Of a stretch of 64,000 nt of DNA, positions 15,263-24,747 are shown in pieces. Position numbers and translations under genes: made by a program. The stretch is taken from positions 14,724-78,723 of the forward strand of contig JBBKVO010000036.1 of NCBI GenBank assembly GCA_037968475.1, read 5' to 3'. Within the stretch, counting starts at the first letter, position 1. Each line of letters begins with the position of its first letter. The notes below the pieces were generated by a model that was not told where the DNA came from, did no database searches, and saw nothing but the letters and a program-made list of their open reading frames with translations. Source of the stretch: SB11 sp037968475 (GTDB taxonomy: Bacteria; Bacteroidota; Bacteroidia; UBA8524).

Positions 15263-16849
15263 CTATCTATACACCACTAAATTTCGGGTTTGTTGTTGGC
15301 TACCGTTGCGTATTTGGTAGTAGTAATTGCCTGCGGGCAAATCAGCCACATTTAGCTCAATACTTTGCTTGCCATAGCCCATAGTACCTTCGGTAATGGT
15401 GGCTACTTCGCGGCCAACATTATCATACAATTTTAGTAAGGTGTATCCGCCTTCAGTAAAAAATTCTATTTGGGTAGCAGTTACGGCAGGGTTGGGATAG
15501 TTTTGCATCAGTTTTAGGCCGCCTGTGAGTGCTTCAGTTTCTGATACCGAGTTGGCACTTTTGCGAAAAATGGGCAAAATGGCATAATTGTTTAGCATTA
15601 CCGAGTTTATTTCCGACGGACTTATCTCGAACCAATCGGCTAAAACGGAAGTGTACACGCTACGGAAATCGTTTTGCATGGGCACATTATCGTTTACCGA
15701 TACACTGGTGGGTATGGCGGGGCTATTGCCTACTACACCGGGGTTTACTCCTTTGCCAAATACAATGAGTGGAGCGGCTGCGCCGTGGTCGGTGCCTAAA
15801 CCTGCATTTGATTTTATGCGGCGACCAAACTCACTAAAAGTCATACCTGCTACTTTATCATCAACACCCAATAATTTTAAATCATCCTGAAAAGCATATA
15901 TAGCTTCTGATACGCGTTGCAATAAGGTGGCGTGTGCGCCTGTTTCATTCCCCCCAGTAGCACTTACTTGTGCGGCGTGGGTATCAAATCCACCCATATT
16001 TACCATATAAATGGGTGTTTTCAGTCCGCCTGCTACCAGTCGGGCAACAATTTTTAGTTGGTCGGCAAGCGAGTTGCCACTTGCAGGATATAAAGTTGAT
16101 TTATTGGCGGCTTTGCCTGCCGCATCTTTTATAGCGGTTGAATACTTGTCGGTTTGTTGTGCTACTAGGCGAATATAAGTAAGCTCGTGCCCTGCGGGAG
16201 TATTGGGGGCAGGGTCGGTAGTGCCTGTAAGTAACTGATAAAAACTATCGGGGTTGCTAATGGCCATACCTGCATTTACCTGAGCACCTTGCAAAGCAGG
16301 CGATATTACCGAACCTATTTGCAATGCCAATGGGTCGGGCATATCAGGGTTGGGGTAATTGGTGGGATAACCCGGAAATTGTCCGTCAAGAAAACGTCCC
16401 AACCAGCCCGAATCTAAAAACTGATTACTGTCAGAACCAGTCAGCCAAATATCGGTAGCCCTAAAGTGCGAGAAGTTAGGATTGGGATAGCCTACATCTT
16501 GCACAATGCTTACCAAACCATCGTTATACATATTTCGTATACCTGCCATAGCAGGATGCAAGCCTGTATTTAAAGTGCCGTTTAGTTTCAGTACTTTATT
16601 TTCATCAATAATTACATTTGAGCGTGCCGCTGATAGGTTACTATATTGGTCGAGTGGAATAACAGTATTTAGTCCGTCGTTACCACCATTAAGTTGTATT
16701 AATACCAATACCCTGCCGTTGTTTAGGCTTTGTTGTGCCAAAAGACTAAGCAATGGCGATGCTGCCAATGCCTTAAACGACATACCGTTAACAAAAAAAG
16801 GCGTTAAGCCTATAGGCGCGGCTGTTTTTATAAAATCCCTTCTTTTCAT
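15263..16849 (-). CDS. DUF1501 protein with T9SS sorting domain
   Basis: A 528-residue exported protein. The N-terminus MKRRDFIKTAA is a twin-arginine-like signal, and the body has the DUF1501 start LIQLNGGNDGLNTVIP and the later MGGFDTH and GTDHGAAAP motifs, which place it in the sulfatase/alkaline-phosphatase-like fold. The last ~75 residues (LMQNYPNPAV ... QTRNLVVYR) are a type IX sorting domain. It lies 24 bp after the DUF1800 gene. DUF1800-DUF1501 pairs are common across bacteria and act together in an unknown process. Confidence 0.9.
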   Translation of the reverse strand: MKRRDFIKTAAPIGLTPFFVNGMSFKALAASPLLSLLAQQSLNNGRVLVLIQLNGGNDGLNTVIPLDQYSNLSAARSNVIIDENKVLKLNGTLNTGLHPAMAGIRNMYNDGLVSIVQDVGYPNPNFSHFRATDIWLTGSDSNQFLDSGWLGRFLDGQFPGYPTNYPNPDMPDPLALQIGSVISPALQGAQVNAGMAISNPDSFYQLLTGTTDPAPNTPAGHELTYIRLVAQQTDKYSTAIKDAAGKAANKSTLYPASGNSLADQLKIVARLVAGGLKTPIYMVNMGGFDTHAAQVSATGGNETGAHATLLQRVSEAIYAFQDDLKLLGVDDKVAGMTFSEFGRRIKSNAGLGTDHGAAAPLIVFGKGVNPGVVGNSPAIPTSVSVNDNVPMQNDFRSVYTSVLADWFEISPSEINSVMLNNYAILPIFRKSANSVSETEALTGGLKLMQNYPNPAVTATQIEFFTEGGYTLLKLYDNVGREVATITEGTMGYGKQSIELNVADLPAGNYYYQIRNGSQQQTRNLVVYR

Positions 16850-16873
16850 GGTAATTTCTTTTTAGTGTAAGGA

Positions 16874-18592
16874 TTATGATAATTGATATTCGGCAAGGTT
16901 CATCAAATATTTGTGCATGGCTTTTAGCCTGTCGTCAACCATTTTTTTATTGTTAACATCGTTGGGGTCGCTTTTATACAAGTTCCATATATCCGTCCAG
17001 TAATGGTCTTGTGCCTGCCCTGAAAGAAGTATAGATTTAAGAAATGTTTTTTGGTTGGCCGAAATATCAATAGCATACATCATATCCAGCGTATGGTCTA
17101 TCAGTTTATTTGGGTCGGCAGTATCAGCACCAAATTGGTCTGAAAAAGAGGGGCTATCTATTATTAGTAATTGCCCGTTTCGTTTGTAGCCAACATACAC
17201 CATCAAATCAGTAAGCTGATTTCGTTTGGGTAGTGTATCACTGTTTATCCAAAGCTCGTGGTATTGAGGCTCTTGATAATATGCAGACCAACCTGCCACA
17301 TTGGGAGGGTCTAATAGTGATTGTTGTTGTATTGCTCCCACTGCCCATATATAGTTTAGAAACAAATACTCAGTAGTTACATCAGGTGCAGGGATTGATA
17401 CATTGAATTGACGAAGCAGGCCAATAGAAAGGTCGGTAGGGTTTTTTATCACACATCCTATAGTATTGGCATCGTAAAAATGTTCGCTTTTAAACAGTTT
17501 GGCCAATACAGGTTTTATATCCCAATTGTTGTTTATAAACTCATCGGCCAGTGGAGTGATGATGTTGTTTTCAATATCGGCATCAATTACGTAATAGATA
17601 AAATATTTATACAGCTTGCGGCAAATGTAGCGCGCCACCTCTGTTTTGGTAAATATCATTTCTATCAGTTCGTCGGTTTCGTCAGCACCTGCTGCGCCCG
17701 TTTTGCCTGTAATTATTGTATTATTAAAGAAAGAAGAAAACTGTTTGTCTGTTATATCATGCCTTGTGGCATCAAAATACGAGGCTACACTGGTACGGCT
17801 GTTTCTCCATCCGGTAAGTACTCTAGCGGCAGCCTTCACATCGGCTTCTGTATATTTACTATCAGGCCCTTTGCCCAGTGTAAATAACTCTTGCAGCTCG
17901 CGGCCGTAGTTTTCGTCGGGGGCAGTTTTGGTATTTACATTGCCGTTTAAGTAGGTAAGCATGGCAGGGTCAACTGTAACGTCTTTTACCAATTGCTTAA
18001 AGTTTCCTAAAGCATCTGCACGTAGCATACTAAGGTATTTATAAGCGTAGTGAGCCTCGTTGTATATACCCACTTCGGTAGCAAAGTGGTTGTGCCAAAA
18101 CAAGGTCATTTTTTCGCGCACGGTATTATCCGTTAGCATTTGCTGTACCCACCAAGAACGTAGCGATTGTGTACGAGGAAAATTAAAGTTTCCGTCGGGT
18201 GCGGCATTTACCCATGTTTGTCCTAAGGGCACATTGGGGTCGGGGTTTGCAGTTGTTCCGTAGTTGTTTAGTGGAGGTGCAGGCGGATTGTTGTCAATAT
18301 TCAGCAGCATATCAACCGCATCATTCATACTCATGCCCAATACTGTATCAAGCAATTGTTTGTTAAAGCCAAAACACGCGCGACGCAGCAAATGTGCCGC
18401 CTGCGTTTTAGTCCATACACCTGTGTAGGCATTTAAACCCGTAGCTGCCAGCTCTAAGTCTGTTGGCAGAGTTTGATTTTGATATATGCCTACGGGCAAA
18501 TTTCCTGCGGGCAACTCGTCCCCATCAATAGCTGCTACTAGCGATTGCTTGGCTATGCGTGCCCTAAAAAAATCTCGTCTGTTCATACGCAA
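16874..18592 (-). CDS. DUF1800 protein
   Basis: 572 residues starting MRMNRRDFFRARIAK, a weak twin-arginine-like N-terminus without a clear hydrophobic core. DUF1800 signatures: HLLRRACFGFNKQLL, WWVQQMLTDNTVREKMTLFWHNHF, NYGRELQELFTLG, AARVLTGW and DPPNVAGW. The pair with DUF1501 is the usual arrangement; DUF1800 is transcribed first. No catalytic role is established for the family. It has no C-terminal sorting domain, unlike its partner. ATG at 18592. Confidence 0.9.
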   Translation of the reverse strand: MRMNRRDFFRARIAKQSLVAAIDGDELPAGNLPVGIYQNQTLPTDLELAATGLNAYTGVWTKTQAAHLLRRACFGFNKQLLDTVLGMSMNDAVDMLLNIDNNPPAPPLNNYGTTANPDPNVPLGQTWVNAAPDGNFNFPRTQSLRSWWVQQMLTDNTVREKMTLFWHNHFATEVGIYNEAHYAYKYLSMLRADALGNFKQLVKDVTVDPAMLTYLNGNVNTKTAPDENYGRELQELFTLGKGPDSKYTEADVKAAARVLTGWRNSRTSVASYFDATRHDITDKQFSSFFNNTIITGKTGAAGADETDELIEMIFTKTEVARYICRKLYKYFIYYVIDADIENNIITPLADEFINNNWDIKPVLAKLFKSEHFYDANTIGCVIKNPTDLSIGLLRQFNVSIPAPDVTTEYLFLNYIWAVGAIQQQSLLDPPNVAGWSAYYQEPQYHELWINSDTLPKRNQLTDLMVYVGYKRNGQLLIIDSPSFSDQFGADTADPNKLIDHTLDMMYAIDISANQKTFLKSILLSGQAQDHYWTDIWNLYKSDPNDVNNKKMVDDRLKAMHKYLMNLAEYQLS

Positions 18593-18723
18593 TAAAGGTT
18601 AGTACTGCCTGTGCATTTTGCAGGGATTATGGGTTTGACTGCAAAAACATAAAAAGGTTTACAAGCAAGTTATATTTTTTTTGATGATAGTTGGATAATA
18701 GTATTTGAAATGCTATCGCCCTT

Positions 18724-18778
18724 GAGCGGATGCTCTATTTTTGTAGGCACAAGCAAGACGCTTGAGCCAGCTTGGGAG
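18724..18778 (+). repeat. dispersed repeat, copy 2
   Basis: Matches 7397-7450: GAGCGGATGCTCT ... AGGCACAAGCAAGACGCTTGAGCCAGCTTGGG. It directly abuts the first tandem unit. Confidence 0.55.
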
Positions 18779-19375
18779 TAAATTACTTTCCATCGGTTTG
18801 AAAACCGATTCTATTCATACCATACGGTAATCCCGATAGGGTATGAGTAGCGGCAGGTTTTAACCTACTGCCATGATTTCAGTTTAACTCACCCCAGTTG
18901 TATGCGGAAGCTGAAAATACATAAAGCGCCCCTCTCTAAATTTAGTGAGGGGAATGTTGGGCAGTCGGGAGGTTTTGTGTTTTTTGGGGTGAGTAAATTC
19001 CTTTTCCATCGGTTTGAAACCCGATTCTATTCATACCATATGGTAATCCCGATAGGGTATGAATAGCGGCAGGTTTTAACCTGCTGCTATGATTTCTGTT
19101 TAATTCACTCCAGTTTTATGAGGAAGCCGAAACCATATAAAGCGCCCCTCTCTTACAAAAAAGAGAGGGGGGGAATGTTGGGCAATCGGGAGGTTTTGTA
19201 TTTTTTTGGGTGAGTAAATTCCTTTTCCATCGGTTTGAAAACCGATTCTATTCATACCATACGGTAATCCCGATAGGGTATGAATAGCGGCAGGTTTTAA
19301 CCTGTCGAGAGGAAGAGGCAAAGAAGTTAGACCCACTACTATTTTTTAGGATACGTGTAAATGGGTATAGTTACC
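18779..19375 (+). repeat. tandem ~218-bp palindromic repeat units, three copies
   Basis: Units start TAAATT-C at 18779, 18994 and 19215. Each contains nested palindromes: CGGTTTGAAAACCG, a TACGGTAATCCCGATAGGGTATG stem, GCAGGTTTTAACCTGC, and a CCCCTCTC/GAGAGGGG hairpin. The third unit is cut short at CAGGTTTTAACCTGTCGAG and joined to a MITE-like end (GTGTAAATGGGTATAGTTACC). The same junction occurs, inverted, at 63815-63960. The spacing and composition do not fit a CRISPR array. Confidence 0.7.
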
Positions 19376-19537
19376 CCGCATGGAGACTTTAAGCCCCACT
19401 TTATGCTGTAATCGACTTCAGACCCTATTACTTGATTCATAACACTCCGTCCTAAGTCATTTATCTAATAATTGGTCATTGCTAATCGTCAAACAAAAAA
19501 ATATTGCTATTTTTCGCCAAAGCATTACAAATAGACT

Positions 19538-20878
19538 GTGTTTATCATCAAGGGTATAAAATCGTTATACATTAACAACCGTTTTTTTTATATAGGCGCG
19601 GGTGTTGCTGTGTTGTTGGCAGCGGGTTTCTTTTTCACCCCCTTGTTTGCCCTTGCAAAAGCCATTTTATATACCTTTCTTTTGGTAACGGCTACCGATA
19701 TTTTATTGCTGTTTAGCAAACGTTACGCTATAAATGCAATACGTACCACTGCCGATAAACTAAGCAATGGCGACCCTAATCCTATTTTGGTGCAGGTAAA
19801 CAATCGCTATCCCTTTGGTATTGAAACGGAGGTGATTGATGAAATACCCGACCAATTTCAGTACAGAAAAAATACCACACAATTAAGTCTTAAAGCTAAC
19901 CAAACCCGTGAGTTTACTTACGAATTAAGACCGCTAAAACGCGGCGAATACACGTTTAACAATCTAAATGTGTTTGCCAAAACGGCTATCGGTTTGGTAT
20001 CGCGAAGGTTTAGGCTTGATGCTACGGTAACGGTGCCTGTATACCCATCGTACATACAAATGCACAAATACGAGTTGCTGGCTATAAGCAATCGATTGCA
20101 AATGGCGGGTATAAAGAAAATACGTCGTATTGGGCATAATTTTGAGTTTGAGCAAATACGCGATTATGTGCAGGGAGACGATTTCCGCACAATCAACTGG
20201 AAGGCTACGGCACGACGTGGTGATTTGATGGTGAACCAGTTTCAGGATGAAAAATCGCAGCAGGTATATAGTATTATAGATAAAGGCCGTGTGATGAAAA
20301 TGCCTTTTGATGGTCTTAGTTTGATGGATTACGCCATTAATGCCAGTTTGGTGATTAGCAATATTGCCATAAAAAAATATGACAAGGCGGGTATTATAAC
20401 TTTTACAGAGGACAAGGCGGCTATTTTGCAAGCTGAGCGCAAACCCGACCAAATGGGCAAGATTTTAGAATTGTTGTATGCTCAAAAAACCCGCTACCTT
20501 GAGAGTAATTACGAGTTACTATACGGTACTATACGACAACAAATAAAACAACGCAGTTTATTACTGTTTTATACCAATTTCGAGTCGCTGACATCGCTGC
20601 GCAGGCGGATGCAGTTTTTTAGAGGCTTGGCAAAAAACCACTTGGTGGTAGTAATATTTTTTGAAAATACAGAACTACACACCCTTACCGAAAGCAAACC
20701 TGCTGATGTGGAAGCCGTGTATATAAAAACCATTGCCGAAAAAATGATGTACGAGAAACGGCAAATAGTAGCCGAATTGATGAAATACGGCATACAAAGT
20801 ATACTAACCCCACCCAAAGACCTTTCGGTAAATACGATTAATAAATACTTAGAGTTGAAAGCTAGGGGCTTGGTGTAG
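19538..20878 (+). CDS. DUF58 domain protein
   Basis: 446 residues. Two N-terminal transmembrane helices (about 17-60), a beta-rich middle, then the DUF58 core: FEQIRDYVQGDDFRTINWKA (a GDD-x-R-x-INW signature) and a VWA-like domain to the end. DUF58 proteins usually sit beside a MoxR ATPase, but none is adjacent here. GTG at 19538 is chosen because it precedes the first helix with no earlier in-frame start. Function unknown; membrane-anchored with a cytoplasmic VWA-like part by family analogy. Confidence 0.88.
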   Translation: MFIIKGIKSLYINNRFFYIGAGVAVLLAAGFFFTPLFALAKAILYTFLLVTATDILLLFSKRYAINAIRTTADKLSNGDPNPILVQVNNRYPFGIETEVIDEIPDQFQYRKNTTQLSLKANQTREFTYELRPLKRGEYTFNNLNVFAKTAIGLVSRRFRLDATVTVPVYPSYIQMHKYELLAISNRLQMAGIKKIRRIGHNFEFEQIRDYVQGDDFRTINWKATARRGDLMVNQFQDEKSQQVYSIIDKGRVMKMPFDGLSLMDYAINASLVISNIAIKKYDKAGIITFTEDKAAILQAERKPDQMGKILELLYAQKTRYLESNYELLYGTIRQQIKQRSLLLFYTNFESLTSLRRRMQFFRGLAKNHLVVVIFFENTELHTLTESKPADVEAVYIKTIAEKMMYEKRQIVAELMKYGIQSILTPPKDLSVNTINKYLELKARGLV

Positions 20879-20900
20879 AAGTCTGGTAAAGTGCGGTGCT

Positions 20901-20974
20901 GTCATTCCCTTGTAAAAGAGAATCTGTGTGGATAGCCAACCCACCCTCAAGATTCCTACCTTCGCAGGAATGAC
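20901..20974. repeat. GTCATTCC/GGAATGAC-bounded repeat, copy 1
   Basis: Inverted ends GTCATTCC (20901-20908) and GGAATGAC (20967-20974) enclose CTTGTAAAAGAGAATCTG and AGATTCCTACCTTCGCA. A second copy is at 59856-59941. This is a REP-like element type seen in many bacterial genomes. Confidence 0.6.
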
Positions 20975-21078
20975 TGCCCACGCGCGTTATTGCGAACGGC
21001 AACCTAAAACTTGTATGAATATAATTTTGGTTAGTGAAGCAATCTGTTTGCGTCGTTTCAAACAGATTGCTCCCCGTC

Positions 21079-21110
21079 ATCCTGTCCCGATAGCTATCGG
21101 GATTCAGGAT
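21079..21110. repeat. REP-like hairpin CCCGATAGCTATCGGG
   Basis: A perfect 16-bp palindrome (21086-21101) framed by ATCCTG and CAGGAT. It is related to the hairpin near 4170-4200. It lies between the convergent DUF58 and fhs genes. Confidence 0.5.
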
Positions 21111-21143
21111 CTCGTTGCCCAATAATAGTTAACGCAGAGCGAG

Positions 21144-21164
21144 ATGCCGAACTAAATTCGGCAT
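21144..21164. terminator. hairpin between convergent genes
   Basis: ATGCCGAA (21144-21151), loop CTAAA, TTCGGCAT (21157-21164). It sits 9 bp beyond the fhs stop and could end either gene, though no long T-run follows. Confidence 0.4.
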
Positions 21165-21172
21165 GACTAAAG

Positions 21173-22834
21173 CTATTCTCCCTTTACTTGTATCGGTTTC
21201 ACAGGAGGCTTTTCGCTTACGCCTATTATTTCACCCTGTACTACGTCAATGTGCATGGCTTGGGGTGTTTTGGGTAGTCCCGGCATACGCATTATTTCGC
21301 CACAAACAGCTACTATAAAGCCTGCGCCTGCATTTATCACCAAATCTTCAACAGGTAGCGTAAAATCTTTTACATCTGTAGGTTCATCCGCATTTGCACT
21401 AAAATTATATTGTGTTTTGGCAATGCACACGGGTAGATTGTTCATGCTCATTTCGTTTATCTTTTTCAAAGCCGTTTGGGCTTTTTTGCTCAAACTAATA
21501 CCCTTGCCTTTGTATATAGTAGTTACAATACGGTTCAGTTTAGTTTCAATGCTTTCGTCTAAGCTATACGTATTTTTTAACGTGCCCGATGGATTATTTT
21601 CTACCTCACTCACCACCAATTTGGCCAGTTCTTCTACACCTGCACTGCCATCACCAAAGCCGCTGTGGGTAGCGCATTTCACGCCCCTTTCAGCACACCA
21701 CTGGGTTATAAAAGCTATTTCATCGTTAGTGTCGGATGGGTGGCGATTAATAGCCACTATCACCGTTTGCCCAAACGATTTTAGTATATCCAAATGCCTT
21801 TCAAGGTTGTGCATACCTTTTTGCAGAGCCTCCATATTGGGTTGCTTCAACTCCTTTTCATGTGCTCCACCGTGCAGTTTTAACGACAGTGTAGTAGCCA
21901 CCAACAAACTAAGCGAAGGTTGCAACTCGGCCACCCTGCATTTTATATTCAGGAATTTCTCAGCACCCAAATCACTACCAAAACCTGCTTCTGTAATGGC
22001 ATAATCGCCATATTGCAAAGCCATTTTGGTGGCTATAATACTATTGCACCCATGTGCTATATTAGCAAATGGCCCTCCGTGTATAAAAGCAGCACCGCCA
22101 TCAACATCTTGCACCAAATTGGGCATCATTGCATCGCGAAGCAAGGCTACAATAGCACCCCCCACTTGCAAATCTTTTACAAAAAAGGGCTTTTTATCGT
22201 TGGTATAGCCAATAAGTATATTGTCAATTCTGCGGCGTAAATCTTCCAAATCTTTCGATAGGCAAAAAATGGCCATAATCTCGCTGGCGGCGGTAATATC
22301 AAAACCCGTTTCTGTTGGTATTCCATTACCGTCCAAGCCTGTAAGGATATTGCGCAAACTACGGTCGTTAACGTCCAATACACGTTTCCAAACTATTTGT
22401 CGCAAACCGTTGGCAGCACCTTTATTAAAATAGTTATAGTTATCTATCAATGCCGCCAATGTATTGTTAGCACTGGTGATGGCGTGGAAATCGCCATTAA
22501 AATGCAGGTTAATATCGTCCGATGGTTCTACGGTAACATAACCGCCACCTGTTGCGCCGCCTTTCATACCAAAACAAGGCCCAAGTGAAGGCTCACGCAA
22601 AGCAAGCACGGCTTTTTTGCCAATACGGTTCAAGCCCATACTCAACGCTACTGAGGTGGTGGTTTTGCCCACACCCGCTTTGTTGGGGCTAATAGCGGCA
22701 ACCAATACTAGTTTACCTTGTTTTATTTTAGCTTCGTCCCAATGAGGAGCTATTTTAGCTTTATAATGTCCGTAGGGAATAACGTGTCCTTCTGTAATAC
22801 CAATACGCGCGGCTACTTCCTGTATCTTTTTCAT
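21173..22834 (-). CDS. fhs: formate--tetrahydrofolate ligase
   Basis: ATP-dependent synthesis of 10-formyltetrahydrofolate from formate, feeding one-carbon metabolism. 553 residues, near the family norm of about 555-560. The nucleotide motif is AGVGKTTT (53-60), where most relatives have GEGKTT. GMKGGATGGGY is also one step off the usual GGAAGGGY, and LKLHGGA is the third signature. So it is a clear but slightly divergent member. ATG at 22834. Its 3' end converges on the DUF58 gene. Monocistronic. Confidence 0.93.
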   Translation of the reverse strand: MKKIQEVAARIGITEGHVIPYGHYKAKIAPHWDEAKIKQGKLVLVAAISPNKAGVGKTTTSVALSMGLNRIGKKAVLALREPSLGPCFGMKGGATGGGYVTVEPSDDINLHFNGDFHAITSANNTLAALIDNYNYFNKGAANGLRQIVWKRVLDVNDRSLRNILTGLDGNGIPTETGFDITAASEIMAIFCLSKDLEDLRRRIDNILIGYTNDKKPFFVKDLQVGGAIVALLRDAMMPNLVQDVDGGAAFIHGGPFANIAHGCNSIIATKMALQYGDYAITEAGFGSDLGAEKFLNIKCRVAELQPSLSLLVATTLSLKLHGGAHEKELKQPNMEALQKGMHNLERHLDILKSFGQTVIVAINRHPSDTNDEIAFITQWCAERGVKCATHSGFGDGSAGVEELAKLVVSEVENNPSGTLKNTYSLDESIETKLNRIVTTIYKGKGISLSKKAQTALKKINEMSMNNLPVCIAKTQYNFSANADEPTDVKDFTLPVEDLVINAGAGFIVAVCGEIMRMPGLPKTPQAMHIDVVQGEIIGVSEKPPVKPIQVKGE

Positions 22835-22999
22835 GCAGAACGAAAATAAGGAAAGTTTTTGTTATTGAATGTGTGTTGCGCCAAGCTTACTTCCTATTAT
22901 GTGATTGTAATACTGGGCACAAAATAGTTTTGTTTGTTACCTTTCTCATTTTTGTGTCAGTTTTTAGATAAAAAAGTATGAGTGAGCCTGTTAATTGTA

Positions 23000-23028
23000 T
23001 TGTGATTTTATATTTTTTGCTACTTTTG
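23000..23028 (+). promoter_or_regulatory. promoter TTG-N18-TACTTTTG
   Basis: TTG at 23000-23002 and TACTTTTG at 23021-23028 fit the Bacteroidota -33/-7 pattern with good spacing, 28 bases before the ATG at 23057. Confidence 0.55.
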
Positions 23029-23056
23029 GCAATCAAATAACCCGGAATTAAGCAGA

Positions 23057-24145
23057 ATGAAACAATTTTACATAGCGGTTAAATCATTTATCATTTTATC
23101 AACCCTTAGCTTGTTTGCGGCAGGAACCGCATACGGTCAAGGTTGTGTAGCCATAAGAGGCTATTCGGCTTGTTCTGGAACAACAACAAATTCTAATATC
23201 CTTAAAAAAGGAGATTTTTCTATAGGCTCATCATACCGTTATTTTAAATCGTATAAGCACTTTAGGGGTGAACACGAGGAAAAGTTTAGGGTAGAGCAAG
23301 GTACTGAGGTAATAAACCATTCTCATTTTGCTGACTTAAATGTTAGCTACGGGATTACCAACAGGTTTAGTGTAAGTTTATCAGCACCACTTGCTGTAAA
23401 CGATCGCTCATCGATGTACGAACACGGCGGTAACGATTTTCGTCAACGCAAACACACCAACTCTTTTGGTTTGGGTGATATGCGCCTAAGTGCCACTTAC
23501 TGGCTATTTAATCCTGATAACACCAAAGGTAATCTTGCTATTGGTTTGGGCATAAAAGCACCTACAGGAGACTACAATGTTAAAGGCAAATTTTACGATA
23601 CAACAGGAGGCTATATGACTGCTCCCGTTGATCAATCTATTCAACTTGGCGATGGCGGCTGGGGCGGTACTTTTGAATTACAAGGTTTTAAAACATTTGG
23701 CTCAAAAGTATTTGGGTACATGAATATGTATTACTTAGCTAACCCACGAGCAACTAATGGTGTAAGGGCACGTAACAGAGGCGACGAAATGAGTGTTGCC
23801 GACCAATATATGGCTAGATTAGGTGCGGCTTACTCAGCAGGATTTGTGCATGGCTTGTTTATTAGCTTGGGAGGAAGAATGGAAGGCGTGCCTTCATCAG
23901 ACCTAATTGGTAGCAGTGCCGGATTTAGAAGGCCGGGTTATGTTATATCAGCAGAACCGGGTGTAATATATTCAATTAAAAACTGGAACTTTAGCTTAAC
24001 TGTTCCTATCGCTCTTGAAAGAAACCGTGTACAAAGCTATAGCGACAAACAAAGAACCGAAAGCACAGGCAAATACACCATTGGTGATGCTGCTTTTGCT
24101 GATTATTCAGTAAACTTTAACCTTGCCTTTCGTATTTCTAAATAA
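23057..24145 (+). CDS. outer-membrane beta-barrel protein
   Basis: 362 residues with an N-terminal signal peptide (to about GTAYGQG, residue 29). The mature part alternates aromatic/polar strands and ends with a strand like the C-terminal beta-signal of barrels (NFNLAFRISK). It has a family look of 'transporter'/MetA-like barrels in lines such as GLGDMRLSATYWL, LAIGLGIKAPTGDYN and AEPGVIYSIKNWNFSLTVPI. It may carry hydrophobic compounds, but no substrate is evident. Two cysteines close to the start of the mature part could form a disulfide. Its own promoter and a strong terminator mark it as monocistronic. Confidence 0.75.
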   Translation: MKQFYIAVKSFIILSTLSLFAAGTAYGQGCVAIRGYSACSGTTTNSNILKKGDFSIGSSYRYFKSYKHFRGEHEEKFRVEQGTEVINHSHFADLNVSYGITNRFSVSLSAPLAVNDRSSMYEHGGNDFRQRKHTNSFGLGDMRLSATYWLFNPDNTKGNLAIGLGIKAPTGDYNVKGKFYDTTGGYMTAPVDQSIQLGDGGWGGTFELQGFKTFGSKVFGYMNMYYLANPRATNGVRARNRGDEMSVADQYMARLGAAYSAGFVHGLFISLGGRMEGVPSSDLIGSSAGFRRPGYVISAEPGVIYSIKNWNFSLTVPIALERNRVQSYSDKQRTESTGKYTIGDAAFADYSVNFNLAFRISK

Positions 24146-24171
24146 ACCTTTGTAAGGTATATCACAGTTTT

Positions 24172-24206
24172 AAAGTCCGTTTTGCTATGCAAAATGGACT
24201 TTTTTA
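24172..24206 (+). terminator. rho-independent terminator
   Basis: A 14-bp stem (24172-24185 with 24189-24202, one G-T pair) with loop TAT, then a T-run. It ends the barrel gene. Confidence 0.8.
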
Positions 24207-24253
24207 ATGCTCTTGGGTTTTACTTAAACGAAACAGATATAGCCTCTTTTTCA

Positions 24254-24693
24254 GGGTAACTACACCCAATTTACATACAACCTAAAAATAGTAGTTGGTT
24301 TTGACTCACCCCAATGTATTGTTTTGCTCGATTTGTATCGTTGCGCCCCTCTCTATATATAGAGAGGGGGAGTGTTGGGGAGTCGGTCGGTTTTGTATTT
24401 TTTGGGGTGAGTAAATTCCTTTTCCATCGGTTTGAAAACCGATTCATTCATGCCAAACGGTAATCCCGATAGTGTATGAGTAGCGGCTGGTTTTAACCTG
24501 CTGCCATGATTTCACCCCGAAGTATTGTTTTGGTTGACTTGACAATATATAGAGGGGGAATGTTGTGTAGTCGGTCGGTTTTGTATTTTTTAGGGTGAGT
24601 AAATTCCTTTTCCATCGGTTTGAAAACCGATTCTATTCATACCAAACGGTAATCCCGATGGGGTATGAGTAGGGGCAGGTTTTAACCTGCTGC
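24254..24693 (+). repeat. mosaic repeat block: MITE-like end plus two palindromic units
   Basis: The left edge GGGTAACTACACCC ... AAAAATAGTAGTTGGTTTTGACTCACCCCA is the same end as at 4625-4638 (inverted). Two units of the 18779-type repeat follow, starting TAAATTCC at 24412 and 24600 (188-bp period, shorter than elsewhere). It fills most of the gap upstream of the TonB receptor; the remaining ~80 bp carry its promoter and an operator-like site. Confidence 0.65.
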
Positions 24694-24727
24694 CTTCCAA
24701 GAAAATAAAAACCCACTTAAATTATTT

Positions 24728-24743
24728 TTTAGACTAATCTAAA
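24728..24743. promoter_or_regulatory. DtxR/MntR-like palindrome in front of TonB receptor
   Basis: TTTAGACTAATCTAAA, arms TTTAGA/TCTAAA around CTAA. It resembles operators of the DtxR/IdeR/MntR family (TTAGG...CCTAA type) and lies 4 bp upstream of the -7 box, so a bound repressor would block RNA polymerase. Metal control is inferred. Confidence 0.5.
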
Positions 24744-24747
24744 TTAT

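Larger units (their letters stand above)
18593..19537. other. 945-bp repeat-filled intergenic region
   Basis: No supported gene. It holds a copy of the 7397-type repeat (18724-18778), then three head-to-tail units of a ~218-bp palindrome-rich repeat (18779-19324), then a MITE-like end (19325-19375). The last ~160 bp before the DUF58 gene are non-repetitive and AT-rich. Short frames inside the repeats are not credible genes. Confidence 0.6.

Noticed and set aside
19100..19336. 78-codon minus-strand frame in the repeat region
   Set aside because: It is made entirely of repeat DNA and has equivalents in the other repeat copies broken by stops.
18779..19375. Possible CRISPR array
   Set aside because: Units are ~218 bp, only three, with no short spaced repeats or spacers and no cas genes. 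The palindromes mark a REP-like repeat.
20862..21125. Short frames on both strands between DUF58 and fhs
   Set aside because: They run through REP-like hairpins and have no start signals or family features.
21249..22004. 251-codon plus-strand frame opposite fhs
   Set aside because: It is the antisense shadow of a well-conserved enzyme, with no known domain.
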